The notes beneath the pieces were generated by a model that saw only the letters and a list, made by a program, of their open reading frames with translations, searched no databases and was not told the DNA's origin. Positions 1-11,400 of a stretch of 64,000 nt of DNA are shown here, in pieces (position 1 is the first letter of the stretch; the number at the start of each line of letters is the position of its first letter). Made by a program: the position numbers and the translations under genes. The stretch is from contig BDGG01000001.1 in assembly GCA_001949185.1 (NCBI GenBank), positions 3,179,324 through 3,243,323 on the forward strand, written 5' to 3'. This DNA comes from Ramazzottius varieornatus. Its lineage: Eukaryota; Tardigrada; Eutardigrada; Parachela; Ramazzottiidae.

Positions 1-1099
1 GGCTTACTGCATGCAGGTGTTTGACAGCAGAACGCATATTGTTTGCGTTCTATCAGTTTCTCTTCTTTGTGCTTTGAACATCTTTTGACCCAGACTCTAA
101 TCTGAATATGTTTTCTTTTCGTAGGTATACGGTAAAGGAGTTGCTGGCGCTGGAATACTTCCTGGACGAGTTGGATGTCCGGGTGGAGTTGGTTGATCGT
201 GATCGGGCCATCAGTTACGAGGGCAGTACTGTGTCAGTCCTTGTTCGCTACCCAGAAAAGCTGGCCAGCAAGTGTAAGATTGGTGATTCCAGAGCGGTTC
301 AGATCTCGCTGAATGTGCTGACAGATGACCCAGAAGTCATCGTCTCTGATATGGTCAAGCGCTCCCTGATGCCTGATTGCGATAACGTTCCCACCAACGT
401 TGTGCGTCAGCTTCGTGAGCGAATGGCCGAAGTCCGGAAGGAACAGAGCTGGCATCAACTGAGTCGACTCCAGAGCAGGGCAGTCTCCTCACCTCTGGAG
501 AAGTCTTCCACCGACGTATCTGATGCAGGTAACCAAGAAGTGGCGCCTGGCAAACTAACTCGACTGGATCGTTGTCCCAATTGTCGCATGCTGTTGCACT
601 GTTGCTAGCCGATAGCGTGCGGCGTTTGGAAAGACGATCTTTAATATCGAGCTTGCTTGCCGAGGTCCCAAATAAATTCCATGATACGAAGAGTTTTCAA
701 CAGACAAATTCAAACAGATTTGAAACATTGATGTCTGTTACAGGTACTCAATTGAACAAGGCCTCGAACTCTTCCCCTCCTTCCTCTCAGGGCTCCTCGC
801 GTCCGGTTCGTCCTGCCTCGGACCTCCTCGATCTGGACGAGAAGCTGTCGAACATCACCAACTTCTCCGTGATGCGACACGAGTCGGTAAGCTTCAAGCC
901 TGGCGAAGCGCCAAGACTTCACGTCCGAAAGGTGTCGGATCCTGGTTTGTATTCTTCGAGCGAACTGGCTTCGTTGGACAGTGCTGCGGAACGAGCAGAC
1001 ACTTCGCGAACCCTGACAGCGGAGGTTCAGACTGGTCGATTCAGAGTTGCTCCGACAGCAATGATTGGTGAAGCCAAAGAGAATATTACAGATTTCTAA
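1..1099 (+). CDS. WNK-like protein kinase, 3' end only
   Basis: Partial gene entering from the left edge. Two exons are placed, 125-528 and 744-1099 (stop TAA); 1-124 is the end of an intron (acceptor TTCGTAG at 124) and 529-743 is an intron, and the frames join in phase. The first exon reads from the last kinase helix (KELLALEYFLDE) into a WNK-type autoregulatory/CCT-like domain (VRVELVDRDRA, then VQISLNVLTDDPEVIVSDMV), the order found after the WNK kinase domain. The last exon is Ser/Pro rich and holds GRFRVAP, an RFx[V/I] motif of the type WNKs use to bind SPAK/OSR1 CCT domains. WNKs are chloride- and osmosensing kinases acting through SPAK/OSR1 on SLC12 cotransporters. The catalytic domain lies outside the window, so the lysine placement typical of WNKs cannot be checked. 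AATAAA occurs at 1118-1123. Confidence 0.75.
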
Positions 1100-1510
1100 G
1101 AACTGACCTAGTCTGAAAATAAACGTGTTGTACACCAGTACAACCAAACCAAAGAACTCTAGTGATAGAATGGTATGTTTACTATTTACTTGGAATCTCT
1201 TCGTTTTAGAAGACTTGCGAATGAGTTTTTGGTGGAAAGCGAGAAATCCTTTTTGATTTTTTCCTTTTCGTCTTTTCCTGCATATCTCATTATTGTATGT
1301 GCAGATATTTTGCAGAATCGAACGTCTTATCATATTACGAATCTTTGCTTTTGTTTTTCTTTCTGGGGCAGAATGATCGCTGGACGATCGTCCCTCTTGC
1401 ACAGCTGGCATTCAATGGACCTTTATATTTCCTAATAAATTGTTTCTAATCTGTACAGTTCGGTACACAAGGTCCAAGCAGAATCTCTGCAGCAAGTTCG
1501 AAGAAAGAAA

Positions 1511-3146
1511 TTAGGCTTCGTTAAACTCCCCATGCTGAGAAATGACCCAAGCTAAACCCCATTTCAGGTTAGTGAGCATCCATTTCAGAGCCTTCGTCCA
1601 CTGCTCCACAGAATTAAATTGGGCACGTATACAGTAGCTTGCGCCAGAATGGACATCCTTGATCCTCGCAGGTCCTGGCTCGATGTCGTACGGAAGGCAA
1701 AATCCCGAGTCACTTTTCTCCACCTGCAAAAGAACGTCCCATGGTTGGAGTACATTGTAAAACAGATTATTTGTGTTTGATACCTGAAGTTTGAACTGGT
1801 GAAGGCAATCCAGGAAAGCCACCATGGCGTTGTCGAACTTGGAATCCCAGAAGAACTTGAAGCCGCCGTCTCCGTACAAGGGTAACTTCTTGTTCTGATC
1901 GTCCAGGCATTCGATGTATGAATGACTGCCAAATGGGACTAGTTTATAGCGCTGAAAAATAAAGTTCATTCTCCTGGCTAGCGAATGTAGCAGAAGGACA
2001 GTCTGGCCCCAAGCTGCGTTGATTTCCGGCCATTCAACGGGTGAGCCAGGAAGACGACCCAGGCGGAAGCCATTGATGGTCCCGAACTGGTCTTGATGCC
2101 AGATATGGAAGGCTATGTTGAAAACGCTTGTTTTCTTCAGCTTGTCCAGCAGCATTTCGGCAACCCGAAGTTGGTAGTCGACGCTTTCTTGCTCCTCGTC
2201 GAGCTCAGCAATTTCCCTGTCATACTGCGCTCGCTCTCGGAAGTAGTCTTCTTCGGCCAGCCTGATCTTCTCACTTTCGCGCGTCAAGAAATCCTCCCTC
2301 GACGCCAGTTCCTGTACGTGCAGAGCTAATTTTAGCGTAAGTACTGAGAAACCGTCGTAATTCAAGAATATAGCCAATATACTTCGTTGTCGGTAAGACG
2401 ATAAATATTACGTCTTGCATCGGATCTATAGAGTGCGATGTCACTTGTTATGCCGCTGTGACATACTAACATAACGGCTGACTGCTTCACACGTGTGTAT
2501 GCCGTCATGCGTCTCCCCCGTAACTGCCTACCTGTCGATCGTTTTCTTCGTAGGTCAACTGTTCTCTGAGCGAGACTTCCTGTGCTTCCAACAGAGCTAG
2601 TTGTTGCTTTAGACCTTCAACGTCTGCACGAGGGCCATCTTCTCCATCGCCTTCAGTATTCTTTCGATACTGCTTCAAAAAGTATTCGTAGTTGATACAT
2701 TCTTGCTCCACAGCCTGGATTTCCGTTTCCAGTTCTTCCATGACGCTATCAGTGCAGCTAGCACAAACAGGGTGGTCGATGGTAGAGATGTCCGACAAAA
2801 GTTCCATGAGTCGAAGTTTTTCGCTCTTTCCAGTTGTTTCTTCAGGAGTGAAAACTATTCGCCTTCGTCCGAGGGGAAGATCTTCGGCGTCGTTGTCTTC
2901 CATGGCTGCTGCTCGTAAGTTCTGTCTCAAGTCGTCGTTACCGTCACTTTCGCTAGACAGCCGTCCCTCCGTCTTCTGAAACAGCATTGGTTCATGGTCG
3001 CGAGTCGTTGTATCGGAAATCAAATCGGCCAGAAGAGCTTCGTCCGACGGGTGGTCCATCTTGTCCATCTCTAGCAGCTGGTGGCATCGTTGGCAGCAGA
3101 TGTAGTTCGTGGTTCCTTTCGAGCTGGAGCTTCCTTCCGAATCCAT
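1511..3146 (-). CDS. BECN1: Beclin-1 (Atg6), autophagy regulator
   Basis: Exons on the minus strand: 3146-2532, 2311-1784, 1723-1511, about 451 aa, close to the usual 450. Beclin-1 is the scaffold of the class III PI3-kinase (VPS34) complex that starts autophagosome formation. Visible in order: N-terminal CQRC zinc-like motif; a BH3-like stretch ([11 protein letters not shown]) followed by DHPVCASC; a coiled coil; then the evolutionarily conserved domain with [36 protein letters not shown] and C-terminal [19 protein letters not shown]. The start is the ATG at 3146, which begins [15 protein letters not shown] just before CQRC; an in-frame ATG at 3176 would add 10 residues. The 60-nt intron 1724-1783 contains no stop and is in frame, so retention would insert 20 residues. 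The gene is tail-to-tail with the WNK-like gene and head-to-head with the ATMIN-like gene. Confidence 0.95.
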
Positions 3147-3547
3147 TCTTGCTGATCGTAGTTGGTCCGTGTTCATCCAGCCTCTCACCCGACGTTTTGA
3201 AAGACTGAAACAGAAGAAGTCGAGGAGGAAAGCTTGTTCACGTGCATCACGATTCAAGAATCAAAAACCATCTAAACCAAGAACCGATCGCGAAACGCGA
3301 ATGGCAGACTGTGCGTACGTCAACATTGTCATGTTATAACGATATCACATCACTAACACAGGCATCACTGTAACATAACATGTCGACTCTTATTGTATAC
3401 TTCCGGTCCGAGAGAACTGTTTCTTCGCAACTTTTAGTGATTTCTTGCTTTCCAGAGTCTAACCCTTACGAGCTTCCTCCATGTACCACGGGATCAAGCT
3501 GATTGGGCATTCTTGAACGTGTGATTCTTTGTAGCAGGGAAAACATC
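3147..3547. promoter_or_regulatory. Short divergent intergenic region (Beclin-1 / ATMIN-like)
   Basis: About 400 bp separate the two start codons, which point away from each other, so both promoters and 5' UTRs must lie here or overlap. A plausible 5'-UTR splice acceptor (TTTGTAGCAG) sits about 10 bp upstream of the 3548 ATG. I see no canonical TATA box. The shared-promoter reading is inferred from arrangement only. Confidence 0.45.
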
Positions 3548-5120
3548 ATGGAAGCGCCGCGGATTGCACCAGCCATTCCACTGATAGCACAAGTGCCCAT
3601 CTACCTGGACTTGATCCCTTCTGCTGACGAAATACTGTTCTTCAACAAGTCCACCATATGTTCAACCTGCAATACAAAGCTGTCCGATTATGCATCCGGA
3701 AAGATCCATGAGTTCATCGTTCATGATACGAGCGGTACTCTCGCATATGTAGGTTTTTGAGAACGTGCCCGTCGACACCGTGCCTCTTAGTTGACAGCAT
3801 CCTCTTCTGTTTCACAGGACGATCGGACGAGTGATCACATAGACCTCAAACTTTCCAAGCTTGAACCCCGATACTTTTGTCCTATTTCCGGTTGTCGGTA
3901 TGAACTGCCTGCCGTAAAGCCCGATGTCGACAGTAAACTTCGATGTTTCGCTTCGTTGCGTTATTTGAAAGAGGTACAGTACTGTTGCCGCTAATTACTT
4001 CGTCAGTGTGAATAGTGGCGCCTAAATCAACTGACTCCCAGTTTGCTGAGTGTTTGTAGCACTATCTCCGGCTACACTCGGATCCTTCCAAGCTGCAATG
4101 CAGCACGTGCAAGCTGAAGTGTCGCACGGAGAATGAACTGGCCATTCATAAGAACATATCATGCGGCCCTTCCTCCTGTGTCTGTGGGAAATCCATCCGG
4201 TCGCGCTCGGGCTACCTGAAGCATATGAAGAACTGCGAAAAAGCGTTGACCTTGAAGAAGAAGGAGGGTCTTTCTCGGAGCCGTTCTTCGAGCACCATTT
4301 TCCTGGTTAACAAGTAAGTCAGTTGCTCGTTGCGCACGCCTCAAACTAATCTACTGCATTCTAATTCTGCACAACTGTACAACTTCCATCTAACAGATTG
4401 AACTCGCATCCATCTCTTTCGCTGAGGAAAGTTCTCCCCAAGGCTAAGGAGTCTACCAGCGAAAGAACCCACAGGACCGCGAGCACTCTCCAACTGAACA
4501 GCTGTGTACAGACAACCGAAACGGCTTTCCTACCACTGCGACCATCGGGAGTCTCTCGATCAGCGCAGTGTGTCCCCTTGAACTTCCAAGATTTCTCGAA
4601 GAGCACTGAATGCAGTCAGACCATAGAAATAAACTCGACCGTCAGAGATAGTTCTTGCCAGACATTAGGTGTTCTGAAAAAGACCTCAGTGCCTCTCGGT
4701 ATCGATACCTTCACGCAAACGGAGCTTCTGGACGAGAACGAAGGTCTCTCGTCTCGCGATGCCCGGGTTCTGTTGGACTTCTTGGAGTACGGTCCGAGTG
4801 TCTCCGCTATGGAGACCCAAACCATAGAGTCGGAGTTGGCTCCGTTCCTGTTGCCGTCTACTAGTATCGAGACACAGACATTCGCCTGCGAGACAGATTA
4901 CTTTACTATGCCCAGCGGTGGGTCGCTCCCACTGTCACCGGCCATGTCTATGGAGAGCCTTAGTACCCAGACTTCCGCTCTTCTGGACGAACTGATCGAT
5001 GAAATGGTTCAAGTGGATATGCAGACGCAGACTTTAGATGGTTCGGAAAACTGCGCGGTGTGGGAGTTCACTGACGCGGATACCCAAACTTGTGGTCAAA
5101 GATATAGCATGTTTGAATGA
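3548..5120 (+). CDS. ATMIN: ATMIN/ASCIZ-like zinc-finger protein with LC8-binding TQT motifs
   Basis: Exons 3548-3748, 3818-3973, 4060-4313, 4397-5120; 444 aa, in frame. The N-terminal half has irregular Cys/His fingers as in ASCIZ: CSTC, CPISGC with a distant HYLRLH, CSTCKLKC, and CVCGKSIRSRSGYLKHMKNC. The C-terminal 240 residues are disordered and carry repeated dynein-light-chain (LC8/DYNLL) motifs: TFTQTE, METQTIE, IETQTFA, STQTSA, MQTQTLD and ADTQTCG, with weaker forms CVQTTE, CSQTIE and SCQTLG. In flies and vertebrates ASCIZ is a transcription factor that activates the LC8 gene and is fed back on by LC8 binding to these motifs; vertebrate ATMIN also interacts with ATM. The multi-TQT tail plus this finger order is diagnostic. 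What is inferred is that the LC8 feedback operates here. Confidence 0.85.
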
Positions 5121-6383
5121 CGAAAATATTGTGGATAATTGTGGTCTGGAATTTTTGTGACGAATCTTTGTACATGGTGGACGTTCTTTTTTTATTTACC
5201 GGAAGTTTCGCGATCAAGAAAACTGACAGACTATATTAATCTTTATTGGCTTCTTCTGCGGTTGATGTTTCATTTAGCCAGTGTTTGGGTTTCCATCCTA
5301 CAGCCGATTACGGTGGCTATTGAATTACAGTTATTCAGACATCAGAAATGTTGCCAGACGGCCATTACTACAGCGCGGAACAATAGGTTGAAAAGCAAAA
5401 GGGACAGTCCGTTTTGGTAAACTTGTAGCGAAATCACCGATTTACACTTTTACAGAATGTCAGATTTAATTGTCTCAAATTTTGTCTTGCTGTCCAATAA
5501 CGCATTGACAAAATGTGTTATCCTAAAGGCATTTTCGGCCCCGAACTTGATCTTTCCGCTTCGTGAACATATCCAACAGACAGGGAGCCACCGTGCAAGA
5601 GCTAATACTGTCTAATACAGTGCGTGTAAGTGCTGCATGGTCTCGAAAGTTCTTTATGGGCGACCGGAAGTACCGGTAGAGACAGCTAGGTGTGCATGTG
5701 ACGTGTTTGCAAACCTCAGAGGAGACGCAAAGTCATGGACAGAGAATGTAGCACCGGTTTTTCCGGCTGGAAATTCACCGGGAAGGTTTGGATCTGGCGC
5801 CTGATATTCATTGTTAGTCAGCACAGCTGGCTAACTTAGCCTATTCTTATCAAAGTTTTGTAGTGCCTCAGGGCGTTAATTACAGTTCTGACTTTTGGAG
5901 CTGAAGAAAGGGCGAGCCTTCAATTACATCCTTCAACAACATAACAACAAATTTGTAAGTTTTTTGGAAGTCACGGTAAAATCTAATAAAAGTAACACCG
6001 TCCATCTAACTGTAACATGGCATTTCAAACGTGGTGTATTCAGAAAATTAATAAAACAGAATTTGACGGTCATAGATATCTAAGAGGAGCGTTATTCTAT
6101 GCAAGGCAAGATTTCGAAGAGCAAATATTTGGGTCTGAGCTGTAAGCATAATGGCAGGCACTGGCTATGGTTGACAGTATTCGTATCCGCGGGTACTCTG
6201 ATTGGAGCTTACTCCCATTCACTGTACAGCTGGCGGGAAGACGAAAGGCCCAGCGGAAGGGCGTTCTGTACGTTGGTGTAGGACGACCACCTTCTCATAT
6301 CGTCGGTATCTGTAAAATCCAAACGATTTCGAGAATGTAAAGACTACGCTGTGTTATTTGAACTGGCAAGTGGTAAACGCAGC
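5121..6383. other. Intergenic, no gene recognised
   Basis: About 1.26 kb, AT-rich in places. Reading frames here are short (up to 93 codons), resemble nothing I recognise and lack supporting splice signals. It holds the 3' flanks of two convergent genes (ATMIN-like and the MH2 protein). Confidence 0.5.
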
Positions 6384-6466
6384 GGATAATGTTGCTGTCT
6401 TGTGTGGCGCACCATTACAACTAATGACGATGAGAACGTGCGCCGCTAGAGACGACGATCGTGCAC
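6384..6466. repeat. Hairpin element, copy A (over the MH2 gene stop codon)
   Basis: Imperfect inverted repeat: left arm GTCTTGTGTGGCGCAC at 6397-6412, right arm GTGCGCCGCTAGAGAC at 6438-6453, with weaker similarity outward to about 6384 and 6466. It belongs to the window-wide GTGGCGCAC family. The minus-strand stop codon at 6446-6448 is inside the right arm. Confidence 0.75.
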
Positions 6467-8422
6467 GTTTTTGCTTACCCAGCTCCCAGTTAATAAAGTA
6501 CCTGGAAAGTTCTTGGCAGACAGCCCCTGATAGCTTTGCAGGGGTTGTCGATACTGAAAATGAGCAGTAGACTGATCGAGTGGCAGTTGATATCGCTGAT
6601 ACTGTTGGTTGAGGACTGGGAGGAAGGGATAGCTGGTGTGGTTGGAAACCATTCCGTATACGGAAGACGTGGGACTGATGCGACTGATTGGTCTCTTCAA
6701 CGTGTCCGTTCGGCGGTCCTCCGCATCCTGGAAAGTGAAATATCGATAGAAAATATATCATGTAATTATAACTGTTCGCGCGTAATTACTGTAGGTAGCA
6801 TGACAATGTTGTCAGAACTTGTAACAATGATCGGCAGCTTGATAGGGAGTTACGCAACATCTCCTGCAGCCACGGTATTAAGACCGGCTTCATGATCACA
6901 CTTACGTTTTCCGTTGTTGCGTAAGGTGGGTCAACACTTTTGTTCGTTTTCTTTTGCGCACGGGCTTGGTTATTGTGACTTCGGGGGTAATGTTCATCGC
7001 GTGGCGTGGACAAGAACCGGCTGGCACTGACGTTCTCCATCATGGCCGGGGCTCTCGAGACATTATGCGACCCAACCATCGCGTAAACTGAAAAAAATTC
7101 CAATATTTGGATATCAAGTTGACGAAGCGAACAAGGTTCGAAACACCACCCGCCGGACTTCATGTCGAAGCCGGACAAAGAAAGTGCCCAAGATCGGTGT
7201 CTTGAGAGGCGCACCCTTCCAGCCAATAGCAATCGAAAACGTGCAATGGAAATAGCAATCGAACAGGCTGGCTCCCGTTAGAAACTTACCGGCTTCCGGG
7301 AGCTGTGATCGGAGCATGTCCAAGGCCACGATGTTTATGACCATGACCCAACAAGGTGCGTCCAAAATATCTTCCGTGTCGTTCTGGCCAAAGAATATAC
7401 TGGTGAAGCACTGAAGCTCCAGCTTCCTCCGGTTCAGGTAAGGTCCTTTCAGTTCATGGGCGATATTCTGGATAAAGCGTTTCATATCGAACACCTAGAA
7501 AGATATTAAATATTTTTGCCCTGTCTTTGAGTTTCCAGCAATGTCTTCGGAATCTCTTTCTGTCAATCACAACTCAGATTTTTTTCACTCAGAAAAAAAT
7601 CTTGAGTTGTAGTTCTGGAGTTTCCAGCCCGCCACAAGGGCGGTACATGACCACTTAATCTATTCCGTAATTACTGGTGCTGTTCAGCCAATAAATTCAA
7701 TACATCTACTTTTTAATTCACAGACAAAAACATCCACCACCCGTCCTGTATATCATTATGGGACGATAACGATGGAACCCTCCTTACCTTGGCTGGTTTT
7801 CCGGTCTCGAGTTGTCCTTGAGCTTTCTGAACATCTTCTGAAAGACAGCTGTCGCTCACACTGTATTCTCGCACACAGACATCAGCTTCTGTAAGCTTCT
7901 TTATGAAAAGGTTTCCTTCCTGGTCCAACTTTATTTTGATTCCCTGGTAAAAGGGAAGAAAGGCATGAAGAACCCGACAGTGAAAATTCCGGTAAACGAG
8001 TTGAACCCAACCGCCATCTTAAGTGGCGCACGTTTTCATTGCTGCTGGCTCAAAACGTTTGCCGCTTGGAAAATGGATCTGGTTCAATTCATCTTTCCGG
8101 GTTCGATTTGTTTTCGTACATCGCCGATTGTCTTGTGTGTCTCTATTGTTTCTTCCTGTCGCTTTCCATTCTCGAAACCACAGACTCCGATTCTGAACCC
8201 GTCGAAACCGTCATCGGAACCGTTGATGGTCAGTACCGGTACTCTGGCGTAAGCTTTGGCGACTCGTCGGTTCTTCTCTACACAGATAATTTTTCCCCAT
8301 ATTTCGTCGTCGATGTCGTTCCATTTGTCCAGGACCTCCTTTAGATGGTGCTGTGGGAAAAAAATACCAGCATTGATATTGTACATGTGCATGGACAATG
8401 TCAGACCTGAATCAGTTGACAT
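6446..8422 (-). CDS. Smad-related MH2-domain protein (Expansion-like)
   Basis: Exons on the minus strand: 8422 or 8350 to 8120, 7943-7788, 7494-7290, 7087-6906, 6727-6446; 375 aa if the ATG at 8422 is used, all joins in frame. The MH2 fold is recognisable: EIWGKIICVEKNRRVAKAYA, VLTINGSDDGFDGFRIG, an IG-GIKIKLDQEGNLFIKKL strand pair, KVFDMKRF, and a C-terminal APCWVMVINIVALDMLRSQL matching the Smad STPCWI...WLDKVL end. No MH1 domain and no C-terminal SxS receptor phosphorylation motif is seen. This form resembles the arthropod protein Expansion, known from fly tracheal tube growth, rather than signalling Smads; that name is from memory of the family. The tail after MH2 is Tyr/Gln/Pro rich. The true start may lie further upstream, because 8350 is also a good acceptor site. 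Stop codon lies in hairpin copy A; copies B and C are in introns. Confidence 0.7.
7186..7246. repeat. Hairpin element, copy B (intron of MH2 gene, right arm eroded)
   Basis: The left arm CAAGATCGGTGTCTTGAGAG runs into GGCGCAC at 7186-7214. The interior AGCCAAT is family-like, but the right arm is reduced to AAAACGTGC. Confidence 0.55.
7567..7609. repeat. Intronic hairpin, 18-bp arms
   Basis: ACAACTCAGATTTTTTTC is followed after ACTCA by GAAAAAAATCTTGAGTTGT; one arm has a single extra base. It lies in the intron 7495-7787 of the MH2 gene. It is unrelated to the GTGGCGCAC family. Confidence 0.7.
8001..8087. repeat. Hairpin element, copy C (intron of MH2 gene)
   Basis: 87 bp from TTGAACC at 8001 to GGTTCAA at 8087. 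The left arm has CATCTTAAGTGGCGCACG; the right arm has CGTTTGCCGCTTGG and ATCTGGTTCAA. It lies wholly in the intron between exons ending 8120 and starting 7943. Confidence 0.75.
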
Positions 8423-11400
8423 GGTTTTCGATTAAAGAACCTGCCATAACCCGTAGAATGTAATAAATTAAAATCTGATGAATAATGCAGAAAACTGGTA
8501 CTCTAGGGCAGACAGGCTGGCATTCAGCGAAAAACGTGAGCTAATCAAGTTCTCTAGATTTTCGAATAAGAGGGATTTCCGACCAAAACAGTCTGAGAGG
8601 TTCCGTCTAGCCGGACCTCTGCTTAAGAAATCTCTTGGCATTACTTTGAGAATTTTGAACTTCATGATGATGAAATTAGTTATCGTCCACATTAGAGAAT
8701 TTAAATTTTCAAAAGGTGCCAAATTGCCAATATTGCATGGTTCCCCTTCCCCCGCAAGTTTATCTTATGACCAGGAAGTGAACCATCCTGGTCATTCATA
8801 GCTTGGCTACAAACATTGAAGAACACCTAGTAATTAAAAACCCGAAATCTGTTTACATGCATTCATTGGAGTTGGCTCATTGTGAAAAACCGGCTCACTG
8901 TGAAAGACCTGGCTTCTTCTTTCCAACGGTGGACAAAACGGAGAGAACTTTTCGAATGGAGTTGTTTGGAAGTTTGAACTTTACAGCCGATGTACGTTCT
9001 TCGAGCAGACAGAGACTCACAGAATGAATCTCCCTTGGCTGAATGGCGTTTCTTACCCTCCAAAACCTGCTCGTCTGAATTTTTCCTACAGAACTGTAAT
9101 TAGAAGGCAAAGGAACGACTGTATGAGAAATTAACCCATTGTCCAGAAGGCTGAAGCACCTCCTTTCTAGAGCTCGTTGAGAAAAGCGAAAGCGAAAGTG
9201 ATCATCCTGTTTCTGTCCTTGTATCATGAAATGTTTGCTTTTCGGAAAATCCCTGCAGGGGCAGTTCTATACGAATTAGCGATGCAAAGCAATCTGACTT
9301 TGCATGGCATTAAACGACGCCACGTGTTGGTGAAACTGGGCAACGACGATGTCTGAGAGACCGCGAACTGCTCAAGAATAATGATGCTGTATGCGCGCGT
9401 TGGTCCACATTGCCGCTCGCATAATCTGATCAAATCTTTTCCGGCGACCATTCGAGCGTTACGGGAGCCATATGAAGGCTTGATCGAAGAACCAAAAAGC
9501 GAAAAACTTCGCCGAGGATGTGCGATGATGAATGCATTCAAAGTCAATTTCATCGAAGCTTTCGATCCAGCCGGCGTCAGAACTGTTTGATGTGAGAAAG
9601 CTCGTCGCCCAAAAGTGAAGAGCCATGGTTCTCACTGTGAGCTAAGGACCAGAAACTCTTCCGACTCAAGAAACCTGTACGCGGGCTCCTCTTTCGAGTG
9701 CCGTGCAACATGCACAGGGTCAGTTCAAAACTGATGTAGAGCCCAAAGTATGCTTTCTTGGTGGAAATGTGTCGCAAATGTAGCGGCCACCCTGTGATTT
9801 CTGAGCTTTCACTTGGCTCTCGATGAAACGATGAGATTGATAGCATTGAAGCGCGTCGGCTCGCAGCGGTCATCGAAAATGTCCGTGGGTAGATTCTCGG
9901 GCCTACTTACGTAACCGATGTGCTCAATGTCGAAGAGTGCGCTCTTCTTCACAATGATGACACTTCAGAGCTGTACTATGATGGACCACAGGTCGAACAA
10001 AGATTGCCTATCATTAAGTCACTTTCGTTCTCCTGACCGTAACAGATGGACTGACCCGCATTCTTGATCATATTGCTTCATTGAAAAGAGAATACATCAT
10101 CGGACTGAAGAGCTTCAGACTCGAAAGAACGTTACGGGCCATGGCGGCGCTAAATTTTGGATTTTATGTTTGGGTTCTCGAATATTCACTCACCGCATAA
10201 AGAGAATCCTTGTCATGCCATACGTCACTTTCTTCTTCTGCTTCACGAGCCGTACCAAGTCCAGCCTGTTGACTCTTGATGATCTTCCGGCGGGAGATTC
10301 CCGAGTTTTGTTTGATTCCGTGTTGGCTCATTCTGCTACAGCAGGGAAAAACACGAGATTGAATCTAACCAAAGAGTGATATGGAATTCCAACCGCAGTG
10401 TATCAAGGCCTCAATTAGAAACATAATTTGAGACTTCCGCAAAAATTCTGGCAAGCGGCGCAGTACACGATACGGCAAATATGATTGGTTATGGTTGTGC
10501 AAACAAATGGTACTCACTTGTGATTACAACTCGAAGGTCGTTATGGGTCTCCGGCAGGAAAAAGTTAAGTTGACTTATCAACAACCATCGAAAAACACCG
10601 CCTCTTGCCTAATTATGCAAGGGAATAGTCGGAGGCGGCTCGGACGAAATTACGGTTCATGAGACAGAAGTAAGAAGTGCCAAAAGTGTAGGCGAGCGAG
10701 TACGCGCTCCACAATATGACAGCGAAGAAAACTAGTCCGAACAGGAAAGTGACACTTCGAACAGTAGCAGGTATAACGGTACGCGGTGAGCGTCGTACGA
10801 CTATGACAGGTTGGTACAGCGCAATAGCGCAGCGTGATTCTCCTTCCTACAGAGACGGTGGCGGCGCCGGTGGTTCTTCGAAGTTCTTGCTTGGTCTAAG
10901 CAGTGAGACAGCGAAAGCCACCGAGCTCTGTAACTAGTAAGCCATACCGTAAACCAGAACGAAGAAAAGAAAAGAAAGTGAAAGAGAGCAAACAATGCCC
11001 ATAGATCGATGAGGCATGGAATGCAGATACCCCGCAGCGATCTGTACGGTCTCTTGTAATTGCCAACGTTACTTTTGGACAATTGTTTACATCGCAGTTA
11101 CTGTCGTATACAATGCAACCTCAGTTTTGGGGGTTCCAGTAGAAAGTGAATCGAATATAAAAAGAAGCCAAACACCGCAGTAAACCTACATGTTGCTTTT
11201 AGAGTCTCCTGAGGCTTCTTTTCCATATTCTTCTTTTTCCCGAATATTAGAAAATTCTTTTTGAATTGTGAATCGATATAACTCCGGACAACTTTGGACA
11301 GTTTGAAAATTCAGTCGAGCTTCGCGTAAGTCGAGGCGCCGAAGTCTCCGCGTTCGACCATACTAACAAGAGCTTAATGAATGCCTACGGTTTCGCACCT

